Assembly: GCA_965656185.1 (NCBI GenBank)
Contig: CBFHJH010000001.1
Location: 372,001-436,000 of the forward strand
Reading direction: 5' to 3'
DNA length: 64,000 nucleotides
Origin: Croceimicrobium sp965656185
GTDB taxonomy: Bacteria; Bacteroidota; Bacteroidia; Flavobacteriales; Schleiferiaceae
The notes under the pieces are model-generated. The model made no database searches. It was not told the origin of the DNA and worked only from the letters and a program-made list of their open reading frames with translations. Position 1 is the first letter of the stretch. Every line of letters begins with the position of its first letter. Shown piece after piece: positions 7,788 through 14,962 of the stretch. The position numbers and the translations under genes were made by a program.

Positions 7788-8607
7788 GAAAGGTTACTTT
7801 TTGAATGATTCGTTCAATACTTAGGTCGTTTAAAATGCTCTCTTCCGGCTCTGAATCATCTTCCAAGTCCTCTTGATAGCTGTAAAGACTCCATGCGCCA
7901 GCGTTGTACTCAAGCGCCGTAAGGTTCTCGATCCAATCGCCACTGTTTAAGTAAAGGCAAGAGCCTTTATCGTTTTTTACTTCCCTAATTTGAGCTTGAT
8001 GAATATGCCCGCAAACGACATAACGATATTTTTGATCGATAGCCAATTCCGCGGCGGTGGTCTCGAAATTATCGATATAGCTCACCGCCTTCTTCACGCT
8101 ATTCTTGATTTTCTTGGAAAAACTGTAACGCTCCCTCCCCATTTTTTCCAAAAGCCAATTACTCATACTGTTGATAAGGATCAGCAGATCATAACCCCAG
8201 CCGCCAAGTTTGGCCAACCATTTAGCCGATTGTATCGAGGCATCGAATATATCGCCGTGAAAGATCCATGCTTTCCCTTCAGGAAGATCCAGCACTAGCT
8301 TATCGAGCAAATGAATATTGCCCATTTTAAAATCGCTAAAGCGACGTAAGGCCTCGTCGTGGTTACCGGTAAGGTAATAAACTTCGGTACCCTTTGCGGC
8401 CATTGCAAAGATTTGCTTTAAAACCTTTAGGTGGGATTTAGGGAAGTAAGACTTTCGGAATTGCCAAATGTCAATGATGTCGCCATTTAAAACCAGTTTA
8501 TTGGGTTTAACCGACTTGAGGTACCGATAGATCTCTTTGGCACGGCAACCATAAGTGCCGAGGTGCAGATCGGACATCACGATCAAAGGAACGTCTCTTT
8601 TAGCCAT
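7765..8607 (-). CDS. LpxH-like metallophosphoesterase (UDP-2,3-diacylglucosamine diphosphatase family)
   Basis: This 280-residue protein carries the full calcineurin-like metal-binding series in order: SDLHLGTYG, NGDIIDIWQ, GNHDE, HGDIFD and CGHIHQAQI. These bind two metal ions in LpxH-type enzymes. Authentic LpxH removes UMP from UDP-2,3-diacylglucosamine to give lipid X in lipid A synthesis. This homologue is longer than enterobacterial LpxH and belongs to the broader YkuE/LpxH-like group, so the substrate is uncertain. It is the first gene of a two-gene unit with the glycosyltransferase at 6756-7787, overlapping by 23 bases. It is divergent from the HAD gene at 8742 across a 134-base gap. 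Confidence 0.82.
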   Translation of the reverse strand: MAKRDVPLIVMSDLHLGTYGCRAKEIYRYLKSVKPNKLVLNGDIIDIWQFRKSYFPKSHLKVLKQIFAMAAKGTEVYYLTGNHDEALRRFSDFKMGNIHLLDKLVLDLPEGKAWIFHGDIFDASIQSAKWLAKLGGWGYDLLILINSMSNWLLEKMGRERYSFSKKIKNSVKKAVSYIDNFETTAAELAIDQKYRYVVCGHIHQAQIREVKNDKGSCLYLNSGDWIENLTALEYNAGAWSLYSYQEDLEDDSEPEESILNDLSIERIIQKVTFHDPGIAS

Positions 8608-8690
8608 AACTAACGCTTTTCACAAAAGTCCAGGCCAATTGTAAAGCCCAGATTAATCCAGGGTTAAAAAGCGAATTGTTTTCACATCCA

Positions 8691-8721
8691 TTTGTTGATT
8701 TCCTAAAAGAACGTAGCTTCG
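8691..8721 (+). promoter_or_regulatory. Promoter for the KdsC-like HAD gene
   Basis: TTTG (8691-8694), a 19-base spacer and TAGCTTCG (8714-8721) fit the Bacteroidota promoter with one mismatch in the -7 element. Transcription would start near 8728, about 14 bases before the ATG at 8742, supporting that start over the internal ATG at codon 24. Confidence 0.52.
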
Positions 8722-8741
8722 ATTAAAATAAAGCGTGAATC

Positions 8742-9452
8742 ATGAATCTAGCACAGTTAGAAGATCAATTCGTAGATATTGGCGGCAGTTTCTTAAGCTC
8801 CTCCTTCGATATGAAAGAAAAGCTTTCCAAGATCAAAGCTTACATTTTTGATTGGGATGGTGTTTTTAATGATGGCAGTAAAGAATTGGCAAAAGGAAGT
8901 TTCTTTAGTGAGGTAGACTCTGCCGGATTAAGAATGTTACGTTACGGCCACTATAGGGCTACCGGAGAAATCCCTCACTTAGCGGTAATAACCGGAGCTC
9001 ATAATCCAGCGGCATTAGAGTTTATGAAAAGTCAAGGTGGAAACGCTGTTTATCAAAGGGCGATTCAAAAACAGTTAGCCTTAGCCCACTTTCTAGAGAG
9101 TCATCAGTTGCAAGCGCATGAAGTTGCTTACATGTTTGATGATATACTGGATTTAAACGTAGCGGCTCAGGTGGGTTTAAGATTTTGCGTAGGTAGGCTT
9201 GCTAACCCCCTTTATTTGGGATTAGTACAGGGTTCTGGCTTAGCCGATTACATTACTGCTTGTCAAGGAAATGAGCATGCTGTGCGTGAAGTATCTGAGC
9301 TCCTTTTAGCCTTGCATGAGCAATATGAGGAAGTAGTTCAAGAACTTATGCAGAGAACTGGGCATTATGCAGAATTTTCTCAGGCTATTCGGAAAATAGA
9401 ATTAAAGCAATTCGAATATCGCGATAAAGAATTCCATTTGGTGGGGGCCTAA
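8742..9452 (+). CDS. KdsC-like HAD-superfamily phosphatase
   Basis: The 236-residue soluble protein has the HAD nucleophile motif as FDWDGVFNDG, then the KdsC-like SAGLRMLRYG and LAVITGAHNPAALEFMKSQG (motif II threonine). The acidic metal loop is MFDDILDLNVA. KdsC removes phosphate from KDO-8-phosphate in LPS core synthesis. Here the usual glycine before the DD pair is phenylalanine, and both ends are extended beyond the roughly 170 residues of typical KdsC, so the substrate may differ. In KdsC the related loop reads G-D-D-x-x-D. The gene has its own promoter and stands before the DUF2911 gene with a 38-base gap. Call: HAD phosphatase with certainty, KDO-8-P activity only possible. Confidence 0.78.
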   Translation: MNLAQLEDQFVDIGGSFLSSSFDMKEKLSKIKAYIFDWDGVFNDGSKELAKGSFFSEVDSAGLRMLRYGHYRATGEIPHLAVITGAHNPAALEFMKSQGGNAVYQRAIQKQLALAHFLESHQLQAHEVAYMFDDILDLNVAAQVGLRFCVGRLANPLYLGLVQGSGLADYITACQGNEHAVREVSELLLALHEQYEEVVQELMQRTGHYAEFSQAIRKIELKQFEYRDKEFHLVGA

Positions 9453-9490
9453 TCCCTTTCTATCTTGCCAACATCTAATCCAAAAAGAAC

Positions 9491-10345
9491 ATGAAAAAGT
9501 TATTATTATCCATTTTTGCCTTAGGAGGCTTTGTTTTAAGTGCTCAAGACCTTCCTCAGCCTAGTCCTAGTGCAAGTGTAGATCAGCGTGTAGGTTTAAC
9601 CGACTTTAGCGTTGAATACAGTCGTCCGGCAATGCGCGGTCGTACCATTTTTGGTGACCTTGTTCCATACGATCAGTTATGGAGAACTGGTGCGAATAAA
9701 GCAACCAGTATCGAATTTAACACCCCGGTAAATATCGAGGGAGAAAGCATTCCTGCTGGCAAATACAGCATCTTTACTATTCCTGGTGAGGGTGAATGGG
9801 TTTTTATCCTTAACTCCAATACCGAACTCTGGGGAACCGACGGCTATCAAGAAGAAAAGGACGTTTTTCGTGCTTCTTTCGAAGCGATGGAAATGTCTAA
9901 AACTGAAAACTTCACCATTAATTTTGATGGAATCGACGGTGGGAAGGCTAAATTGAATATTTACTGGGCCGACCGAGGTATTTCAGTGCCAATTAGTGTA
10001 GATGTAAAAGCGAAGGCCTTGGAAAACATTAAAAATGCCTTGGCCAATTCCGAAGAAGAAAACTTATGGCGGGTTAACCGAAATGCAGCTACTTATTATG
10101 CCCGTAACAATATGGATTCTAAAGAGGCTTTGAAGTTTATTGAGAAGTCTATTGAGCTAAATCCTGAGAACTGGTATAGCCACTTTGTGCACGGCGAAAT
10201 TTTAGCAGCAAATGGCGACAACAAAGCCGCGGTTAAAGCTGGTAAGAAAGCGCTCAAATTGGGACAAGAGGCTGCAGATGAAGCAGGTCAGAAGTTTGGC
10301 TACGCATCGATGATCGAAGAAGGAATCGCTAAGTGGAAAGATTAA
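9491..10345 (+). CDS. Secreted DUF2911 domain protein with C-terminal TPR
   Basis: The 284-residue product has a signal peptide (MKKLLLSIFALGGFVLSAQ). The DUF2911 core follows at residues 25-165: VEYSRPAMRGRTIFGDLVPYD, LWRTGANKATSIEF, IPAGKYSIFTIPG and WVFILN are its hallmark segments. A short TPR-like helical tail (about 175-284) includes EALKFIEKSIELNPENWYSHF and GDNKAAVKAGKKALKLG. Proteins of this family are abundant in the Bacteroidota envelope, but their biochemical role is not known to me. A terminator-like hairpin follows at 10378-10402, so this gene ends its transcription unit. Confidence 0.88.
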   Translation: MKKLLLSIFALGGFVLSAQDLPQPSPSASVDQRVGLTDFSVEYSRPAMRGRTIFGDLVPYDQLWRTGANKATSIEFNTPVNIEGESIPAGKYSIFTIPGEGEWVFILNSNTELWGTDGYQEEKDVFRASFEAMEMSKTENFTINFDGIDGGKAKLNIYWADRGISVPISVDVKAKALENIKNALANSEEENLWRVNRNAATYYARNNMDSKEALKFIEKSIELNPENWYSHFVHGEILAANGDNKAAVKAGKKALKLGQEAADEAGQKFGYASMIEEGIAKWKD

Positions 10346-10377
10346 TAATCAGCTCACCGCTTGCAAACAGCTGATTG

Positions 10378-10402
10378 AACCCCGGCCCAGTGGTCGGGGT
10401 TT
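10378..10402 (+). terminator. Hairpin terminator after the DUF2911 gene
   Basis: AACCCCG (10378-10384) pairs perfectly with CGGGGTT (10395-10401) around a 10-base loop, followed by a short T-rich run. It would overlap a longer reading of the next hydrolase gene (from TTG 10375), so it argues for the ATG at 10432 as the hydrolase start. Confidence 0.6.
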
Positions 10403-10431
10403 ATCATTTTCATCAAATTTTAAGTTCTAGT

Positions 10432-11280
10432 ATGAGCATAGTAGTAAACCAATATAATGTTGTTGGACATAGTGGAATCCCTATGGCGGTAGACCTCGTC
10501 CACCTAGAGAATAAACCGAATCAACCGGTGATTATTTACGCACATGGCATCAATGGCTTCAAAGACTGGGGAGGCATGGACTTAATCGCCAATTATTTTG
10601 CAGAGGCTGGCTTTGCTTTCTTAAAATTTAATTTCAGCCACAACGGCACTACCCCAGCGTATCCTACCGAGTTTCACGATCTAGAGTCTTACAGCAAGGA
10701 CACCTACCTCAAACGTCAGTTCGATCTTAAGCAAATTCTGAGATTTGTTTGTGAAGAACATCCAGAAGTTGATCTGGACTTAGAGAGGATATATCTTATC
10801 GGCCATAGCCGTGGCGGTGCCGATGCTATACTTTTTGCAAGTCAAGAACCCCGAATAAAAAAATTAATTAGCTGGGCTTCGGTGGCGCATGCGCGCACGC
10901 CTTGGTCTAATTTAAGTGACGATGCTATTGCTGAGTGGCGCGAAAAAGGCTTTTTCGAAAGGGAAAACGGGCGCACCCACCAAAAGCTGCCTATCGCTTT
11001 TGAGCTTTATGAGGAGTACAAAGAGCACAAGGCATTCTTAGATCTTGAAGCGAGGGCTCGTGAAGTAGCCATACCTTGGTTAATAGTTCATGGCGACGAT
11101 GATGAAGCGGTATTTGTAAAAGATGCCTACACTTTGAAGGCCGCTCAGCCAGAAGCGCAAGTAAAGATCATTCCCACAACCGGACATACCTTTGATCGCA
11201 TTCATCCATGGGAAAAAGAAAGATTACCAGCGGCAAGTGAATTACTTTGCAAGTACAGCCTAGAGTTTCTCAGACAGTAA
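10432..11280 (+). CDS. Alpha/beta hydrolase
   Basis: This 282-residue cytoplasmic serine hydrolase has the strand-loop VIIYAHGINGFKDWGG (oxyanion region) and the nucleophile elbow IGHSRGGADA with the catalytic serine. An acidic residue follows near IVHGDDDEAV, and the catalytic histidine lies in TTGHTFDRIHPW. No lid domain, signal peptide or membrane segment is evident; the substrate cannot be predicted. The start ATG at 10432 (MSIVVNQYNVVG) is preferred because the longer reading begins inside the upstream terminator hairpin. Its 3' end overlaps the convergent exonuclease gene by 21 bases. Confidence 0.85.
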   Translation: MSIVVNQYNVVGHSGIPMAVDLVHLENKPNQPVIIYAHGINGFKDWGGMDLIANYFAEAGFAFLKFNFSHNGTTPAYPTEFHDLESYSKDTYLKRQFDLKQILRFVCEEHPEVDLDLERIYLIGHSRGGADAILFASQEPRIKKLISWASVAHARTPWSNLSDDAIAEWREKGFFERENGRTHQKLPIAFELYEEYKEHKAFLDLEARAREVAIPWLIVHGDDDEAVFVKDAYTLKAAQPEAQVKIIPTTGHTFDRIHPWEKERLPAASELLCKYSLEFLRQ

Positions 11281-12588
11281 CAACTCCTTATGTGCTACTC
11301 TATTTAGGCCATCTCTAATTATGCCGTCGGTACTGGCGCTAATTTCAATAGACCATTTATAATCCTCTAGCTGATTAGGACTTGTAATCGCCACATTATT
11401 AGGAACAAAACCCATGCATTGCAAACCGCTTTCATTTAAGTATACAAAGGCTTGTTCATCCTTGGTTCTTCCTCTACCCAACAAAATCCGCGCACGCCTT
11501 TCGCCAGAGAGTTCTTGCAGTAAATTTTGTACTCCCTGTTCGTGGCTTTCTAAGGTTTGGCTTTGCGCCTGAGGGAATCCACATAGGCCAGGCTCCAAAT
11601 CATATTCTTCAGCCTTAGCCGCTAACCAGCTGCGTGCCTTTTCAAGATTGTGAAATTGCGCTAAAAAAGATTGCTGGCGGTTCAAGCGATTAATGCCCAA
11701 AGCACTTTGTCCCTTTTGTGTTTGATATAGGAAAACACCGAACTTTTGTTTAGGGCTTTTCTGAGCGCGGTTTAAGGGTGGCCACAGCCTCCTAATTTCA
11801 TGGTCCTCCCAAAGCCCAGCGATAAGGATATTGCCGCAAAGCTCGAAATGAATATGCGCCAATTCTTTTTTTAGTCTTGCCGATTTAGCACTGCTTTTAT
11901 CACTGTTAAAGTGGCTAGCCACCCTAGACTTGAGCTTACTAGCTTTACCTACATAAAGGATTTCTCCTTGGGTATTATAGAAATAATATACCCCTGGTTC
12001 ATTAGGAAGGGAGTGGAATTCATCTTCTGGAAGATGGATCGGTAAATTGATTTCCCCCTTATTTACTTTGATCATTTGTTGCCACTCTCCTGCCTTGTCC
12101 TTATCCAAAAGTAAATGCAGCAATTGGGTGGTAACTTCAGTGTCTCCCCAAGCTCGGTGAGCAGCTCTATTGTTTAAACCAAAATGAGTGCAGAGGTTCT
12201 TGAGGCTGTAAGATCTTAAGCCTTTCTCCACCCTTCTAGCGTAGCGAACGGTGCATAACCTTCTCGGTTTATAGTCTACACCACAAGCTTTAAATGCTTC
12301 TTGCACAAAGCTTAGGTCAAAATGGACATTATGGGCCACAAAAATGTGATCGGCCAATAACTCTTTTAGCTTGCTGGCAATTTCATCAAAAACCGGAGCT
12401 TCTGCTACCATATTATTATCGATTCCGGTTAAGCTTTGGATAGAAAGTGGTATCGAATGATCTGGCTTTACTAAACTTGAATAGGAATCGATAATTTTAA
12501 GGCCGTCGCTTATCGCTACAGCAATCTCTGTAATACTATTGGCGGCAGCATAAGAGCCCGTGGTTTCTATGTCGACTATGGCAAACAT
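11260..12588 (-). CDS. DnaQ-type 3'-5' exonuclease fused to a GIY-YIG nuclease domain
   Basis: The 442-residue protein joins two nucleases. Residues 1-165 are a DEDDh exonuclease of the DNA polymerase III epsilon type, with FAIVDIETTG (Exo I), FVAHNVHFDLSFV (Exo II) and AHRAWGDTEVTTQLL (Exo III). Residues about 195-275 are a UvrC/Cho-like GIY-YIG domain with PNEPGVYYFYNTQGEILYVG and SKLKSRVASHF. The roughly 170-residue C-terminal part is uncharacterised. Such fusions are known in Bacteroidota and Actinobacteria and are presumed to act in excision repair or DNA end processing. The gene is head-to-head with fpg only 56 bases away, and its 3' end overlaps the hydrolase gene by 21 bases. Domain calls are firm; the pathway is inferred. 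Confidence 0.9.
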   Translation of the reverse strand: MFAIVDIETTGSYAAANSITEIAVAISDGLKIIDSYSSLVKPDHSIPLSIQSLTGIDNNMVAEAPVFDEIASKLKELLADHIFVAHNVHFDLSFVQEAFKACGVDYKPRRLCTVRYARRVEKGLRSYSLKNLCTHFGLNNRAAHRAWGDTEVTTQLLHLLLDKDKAGEWQQMIKVNKGEINLPIHLPEDEFHSLPNEPGVYYFYNTQGEILYVGKASKLKSRVASHFNSDKSSAKSARLKKELAHIHFELCGNILIAGLWEDHEIRRLWPPLNRAQKSPKQKFGVFLYQTQKGQSALGINRLNRQQSFLAQFHNLEKARSWLAAKAEEYDLEPGLCGFPQAQSQTLESHEQGVQNLLQELSGERRARILLGRGRTKDEQAFVYLNESGLQCMGFVPNNVAITSPNQLEDYKWSIEISASTDGIIRDGLNRVAHKELLLSEKL

Positions 12589-12593
12589 TGTAA

Positions 12594-12621
12594 TTGCAAA
12601 CTAACAATTTTAGCATTTTTG
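12594..12621 (+). promoter_or_regulatory. Candidate promoter for fpg
   Basis: TTG (12594-12596), a 17-base spacer and CATTTTTG (12614-12621), one mismatch from TAnnTTTG. The upstream TTG of a longer possible fpg reading frame coincides with this -33 element, which helps place the true start at ATG 12645. Confidence 0.4.
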
Positions 12622-12644
12622 GGTTATCCATTAAAAGACAAATT

Positions 12645-13433
12645 ATGCCCGAATTACCCGAAGTAGAGATAATGCGCAGATATTTCGAGGCTAGTAGCCT
12701 TAAAAAGAAGATAGTAGCACTTCAATTTCACGATCCCCTCTTTAAAGTTTTTAAATCCACCCGAGAGGAACTTGAGCAAGCATTGGTAGGCGCTCGGTTC
12801 GTAAGTACCGTAAGAATCGGTAAATATCTTTTCGCGGAAACCGATAAGGGTCCTTTTTTACACCTTCACTTTGGGATGACCGGAGACTTGGAGGTATTTC
12901 GATCTGATGAATTGCCCAAGTACACTCGTTTTGTAATGGAGTTCGAAGACGGCGATAAATTGGCTTTTAAAGATTTGAGAAAGTTTGGTGTGATTGAGGT
13001 GGTTTCAAGTCCTAGTGCCTATCAAGCTGAGCATACTCTGGGGGAAGATTTATTAAAGATCAAGTTAGCCGATTTCAAAGCTGGACTGATCGACCGAAAA
13101 ACAGCGGTAAAAACGGCCTTGTTGGATCAAAAGCATTTTGCGGGAATTGGCAATTGGATTGCGGATGAGATGTTGTTCAATAGCGGAGTTCATCCCAAGC
13201 TAAAATGTACCGACTTAACGGAAAAGAACCTGGTTGATCTGCATAAGGAGGCACAACAGATCGTAAATCGAGCAATAGCCGAGGACACCCATTACGGTGA
13301 TTTTCCTCAAGACTTCTTCGTGAATTACCGAATGGAAGGAGCTATACACCCAGCTCACCCTAATAGTCCCGTAGAGCGCATGGTTGTTGGTGGTCGAGGT
13401 ACATTTATAGTGCCTGAAAAACAAAAGCTTTAA
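12645..13433 (+). CDS. mutM: Fpg/Nei-family DNA glycosylase with a zincless finger
   Basis: Fpg enzymes excise oxidised purines and nick DNA through the N-terminal proline. The start must be ATG 12645, because that gives MPELPEVEIMRR with catalytic Pro2 and Glu3; any longer protein would bury it. The 262 residues include IGKYLFAETDKGPFLHLHFGMTG (beta-clamp lysine region), FKDLRKFGVIEV and FAGIGNWIADEMLF of the helix-two-turn-helix. The C-terminus, where bacterial Fpg normally has four zinc-binding cysteines, reads YRMEGAIHPAHP, then VGGRGTFIVPEKQ. The essential arginine of GRGT is kept but no cysteine is present. It overlaps the next small gene by one base (TAATG). Confidence 0.9.
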   Translation: MPELPEVEIMRRYFEASSLKKKIVALQFHDPLFKVFKSTREELEQALVGARFVSTVRIGKYLFAETDKGPFLHLHFGMTGDLEVFRSDELPKYTRFVMEFEDGDKLAFKDLRKFGVIEVVSSPSAYQAEHTLGEDLLKIKLADFKAGLIDRKTAVKTALLDQKHFAGIGNWIADEMLFNSGVHPKLKCTDLTEKNLVDLHKEAQQIVNRAIAEDTHYGDFPQDFFVNYRMEGAIHPAHPNSPVERMVVGGRGTFIVPEKQKL

Positions 13434-13615
13434 TGGAGGAGTATTTTTACCAATGTCCCTATTGCTTTACCGAAGTCAGCATTTTGGTAGACCTTTCGGT
13501 AAAACAGCAGGAGTATATCGAAGACTGCGAACGCTGCTGTAACCCGATAGAATTCAACATTGTGGTTGAGCACAGTGAGGTTGTTGCTTTCGATCAACGA
13601 CCGATCGAGCAATGA
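13433..13615 (+). CDS. CPXCG-type cysteine-rich small protein
   Basis: This 60-residue protein has two cysteine pairs, YQCPYCFTEV near the start and CERCCNPIEF in the middle, which should bind one zinc ion. It matches the CPXCG-motif family of small proteins often seen in marine bacteria. Its ATG shares a base with the fpg stop (TAATG), so it is probably translated by re-initiation after fpg. Its stop directly abuts the convergent DUF493 gene with no gap. No function is established. Confidence 0.8.
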   Translation: MEEYFYQCPYCFTEVSILVDLSVKQQEYIEDCERCCNPIEFNIVVEHSEVVAFDQRPIEQ

Positions 13616-13897
13616 TTAAAGTGAGATAAGGCCTTTAATAGCTTCTGCTTCTACGTAGCGGTCTATTACTTTTTCAGGGCTCATCATCATCTCTTTGGCC
13701 GTGATACTCACAAAGTTACCCTTGCGCGAATTACGTATGCTAATCTGAGCTTCCTTGCTATTAAAAAGACTTTCTACTTGAGCAATTCGTTCATTATCAG
13801 CCGGTACGATGAATTTGAACATGTATACAGAAGGCCATTCCAAACTTTCGGTTAATTGCCCCAGTAATTTTTGATATTTTTCGCGCTTTGGATCCAT
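13616..13897 (-). CDS. DUF493 (YbeD-like) protein
   Basis: The 93-residue soluble protein matches DUF493/YbeD: YKFIVPA-type first strand (VYMFKFIVPADNERIAQV), then SRKGNFVSITAKEMM and a final helix PEKVIDRYVEAE. YbeD-like proteins have an ACT-like fold and are thought to be regulatory in Proteobacteria, where one sits beside lipoic acid genes; no such neighbour is present here. Its stop directly abuts that of the convergent CPXCG gene. Only 53 bases separate its start from the divergent Mpo1-like gene. Confidence 0.85.
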   Translation of the reverse strand: MDPKREKYQKLLGQLTESLEWPSVYMFKFIVPADNERIAQVESLFNSKEAQISIRNSRKGNFVSITAKEMMMSPEKVIDRYVEAEAIKGLISL

Positions 13898-13950
13898 GTG
13901 GCAAAATTTGAAAACTTCTTTAATTTAGGCAATAGCTAAAAACAAACAAC

Positions 13951-14430
13951 ATGAGAAGTATTCAATCTTGGTTTGATGAATATTCTGTCAGCCATCAAAA
14001 TTCAACTAATAAGCTTATTCACTATCTCTGCGTACCTTCCATCTTCTTTAGCATAATAGCTTTATTGGCTTCCATTCCGCACGACTTCTTAACCTCATGG
14101 GCGGCGGAAGGATGGCAGCCTTACCTCCATTTTGGTGCACTCTTGATAATTTTTGGTTTAATTTTTTACATACGTCTCTCTTTGCCAATATTTCTGGGTA
14201 TTGCGGCCTTCTCAGCCCTTTGCCTTTATTTAACAAAGCTTTTGGCTACTTTAGACATTCCATTATGGCAGTCTAGCCTAGCTATTTTTATCATCGCTTG
14301 GATCGGTCAGTTTGTTGGTCATAAGATCGAAGGCCAAAAACCGAGCTTTTTTAAGGACTTACAGTTTTTAATGATCGGTCCGGCTTGGATTTTAGGCTTC
14401 ATCTATCGGAAATTTGGCATCAAATATTAA
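13951..14430 (+). CDS. Mpo1/DUF962-like membrane protein
   Basis: The 159-residue protein has the DUF962 start WFDEYSVSHQNSTNKLIHYLCVPS, in which the conserved H and N-x-x-x-H residues are present, and four hydrophobic segments at roughly residues 28-50, 62-80, 85-103 and 110-130. A later conserved stretch is WIGQFVGHKIEGQKPSFF. Yeast Mpo1 is an iron-dependent dioxygenase that alpha-oxidises 2-hydroxy fatty acids, and the histidines match its proposed metal ligands. Whether the bacterial homologues do the same is inferred. It ends one base before the ATPase gene at 14432, with which it is probably co-transcribed. Confidence 0.85.
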   Translation: MRSIQSWFDEYSVSHQNSTNKLIHYLCVPSIFFSIIALLASIPHDFLTSWAAEGWQPYLHFGALLIIFGLIFYIRLSLPIFLGIAAFSALCLYLTKLLATLDIPLWQSSLAIFIIAWIGQFVGHKIEGQKPSFFKDLQFLMIGPAWILGFIYRKFGIKY

Positions 14431-14431
14431 T

Positions 14432-14962
14432 ATGCCTTCAATATCTCGCATTATTATCACCGGCGCTCCAGGAACCGGCAAGAGTACCGTTTTGGATCTA
14501 TTAGCGCAAAAGGGCTTTCCCATTTTGCCTGAAATGGCCCGGGCGCTTATAGCCGAGGAGCAATTAAATGAGGGCTCAAGCCTTTTACCTTGGAAAGACC
14601 ATCCGGCCTTTGGTCAAGAGCTTTTCAAACGTCAAGTAGATCAATACCATCAGGCTAAGGATGGAATTAATTTTTACGATCGTGGCATATTAGATAATTT
14701 GGCCTATTTACGTCGAGATGGACATGCTAATGCCCAGTTGGAGCAGGAAGCAGAAAACTACTCTTATCATGCGAAGGTTTTTTTAATGCCCCCTTGGGAG
14801 GAGATCTATGGTAAGGATGAAGTTCGGTGGGAAGACTTAGATCTAATGTTAGACATAGATCGGGCATTGCGAGAAATATACCGAGATTTTGGCTACCAAG
14901 TTCTCGAAGTTCCTAAATCCGAGGCAGGTGCAAGGGCCCAGTTTATTCTTGATCGCATTTGA
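14432..14962 (+). CDS. AAA_28-type P-loop ATPase
   Basis: This 176-residue soluble protein has a Walker A GAPGTGKST at residues 12-20, then EMARALIAEEQ and FYDRGILDNLAYLRRDG, a pattern typical of the AAA_28 group of small predicted ATPases or kinases. ATG 14432 is chosen over the upstream TTG 14414 because it follows the previous stop by one base and starts the protein right at the P-loop strand (MPSISRIIITG). Its stop TGA overlaps the recQ start. The substrate is unknown; a nucleotide or small-molecule kinase is possible. Confidence 0.82.
   Translation: MPSISRIIITGAPGTGKSTVLDLLAQKGFPILPEMARALIAEEQLNEGSSLLPWKDHPAFGQELFKRQVDQYHQAKDGINFYDRGILDNLAYLRRDGHANAQLEQEAENYSYHAKVFLMPPWEEIYGKDEVRWEDLDLMLDIDRALREIYRDFGYQVLEVPKSEAGARAQFILDRI

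Noticed and set aside
10375..10431. Longer start of the alpha/beta hydrolase at TTG 10375
   Set aside because: It overlaps the terminator hairpin of the DUF2911 gene, and the extra residues do not resemble a hydrolase N-terminus.
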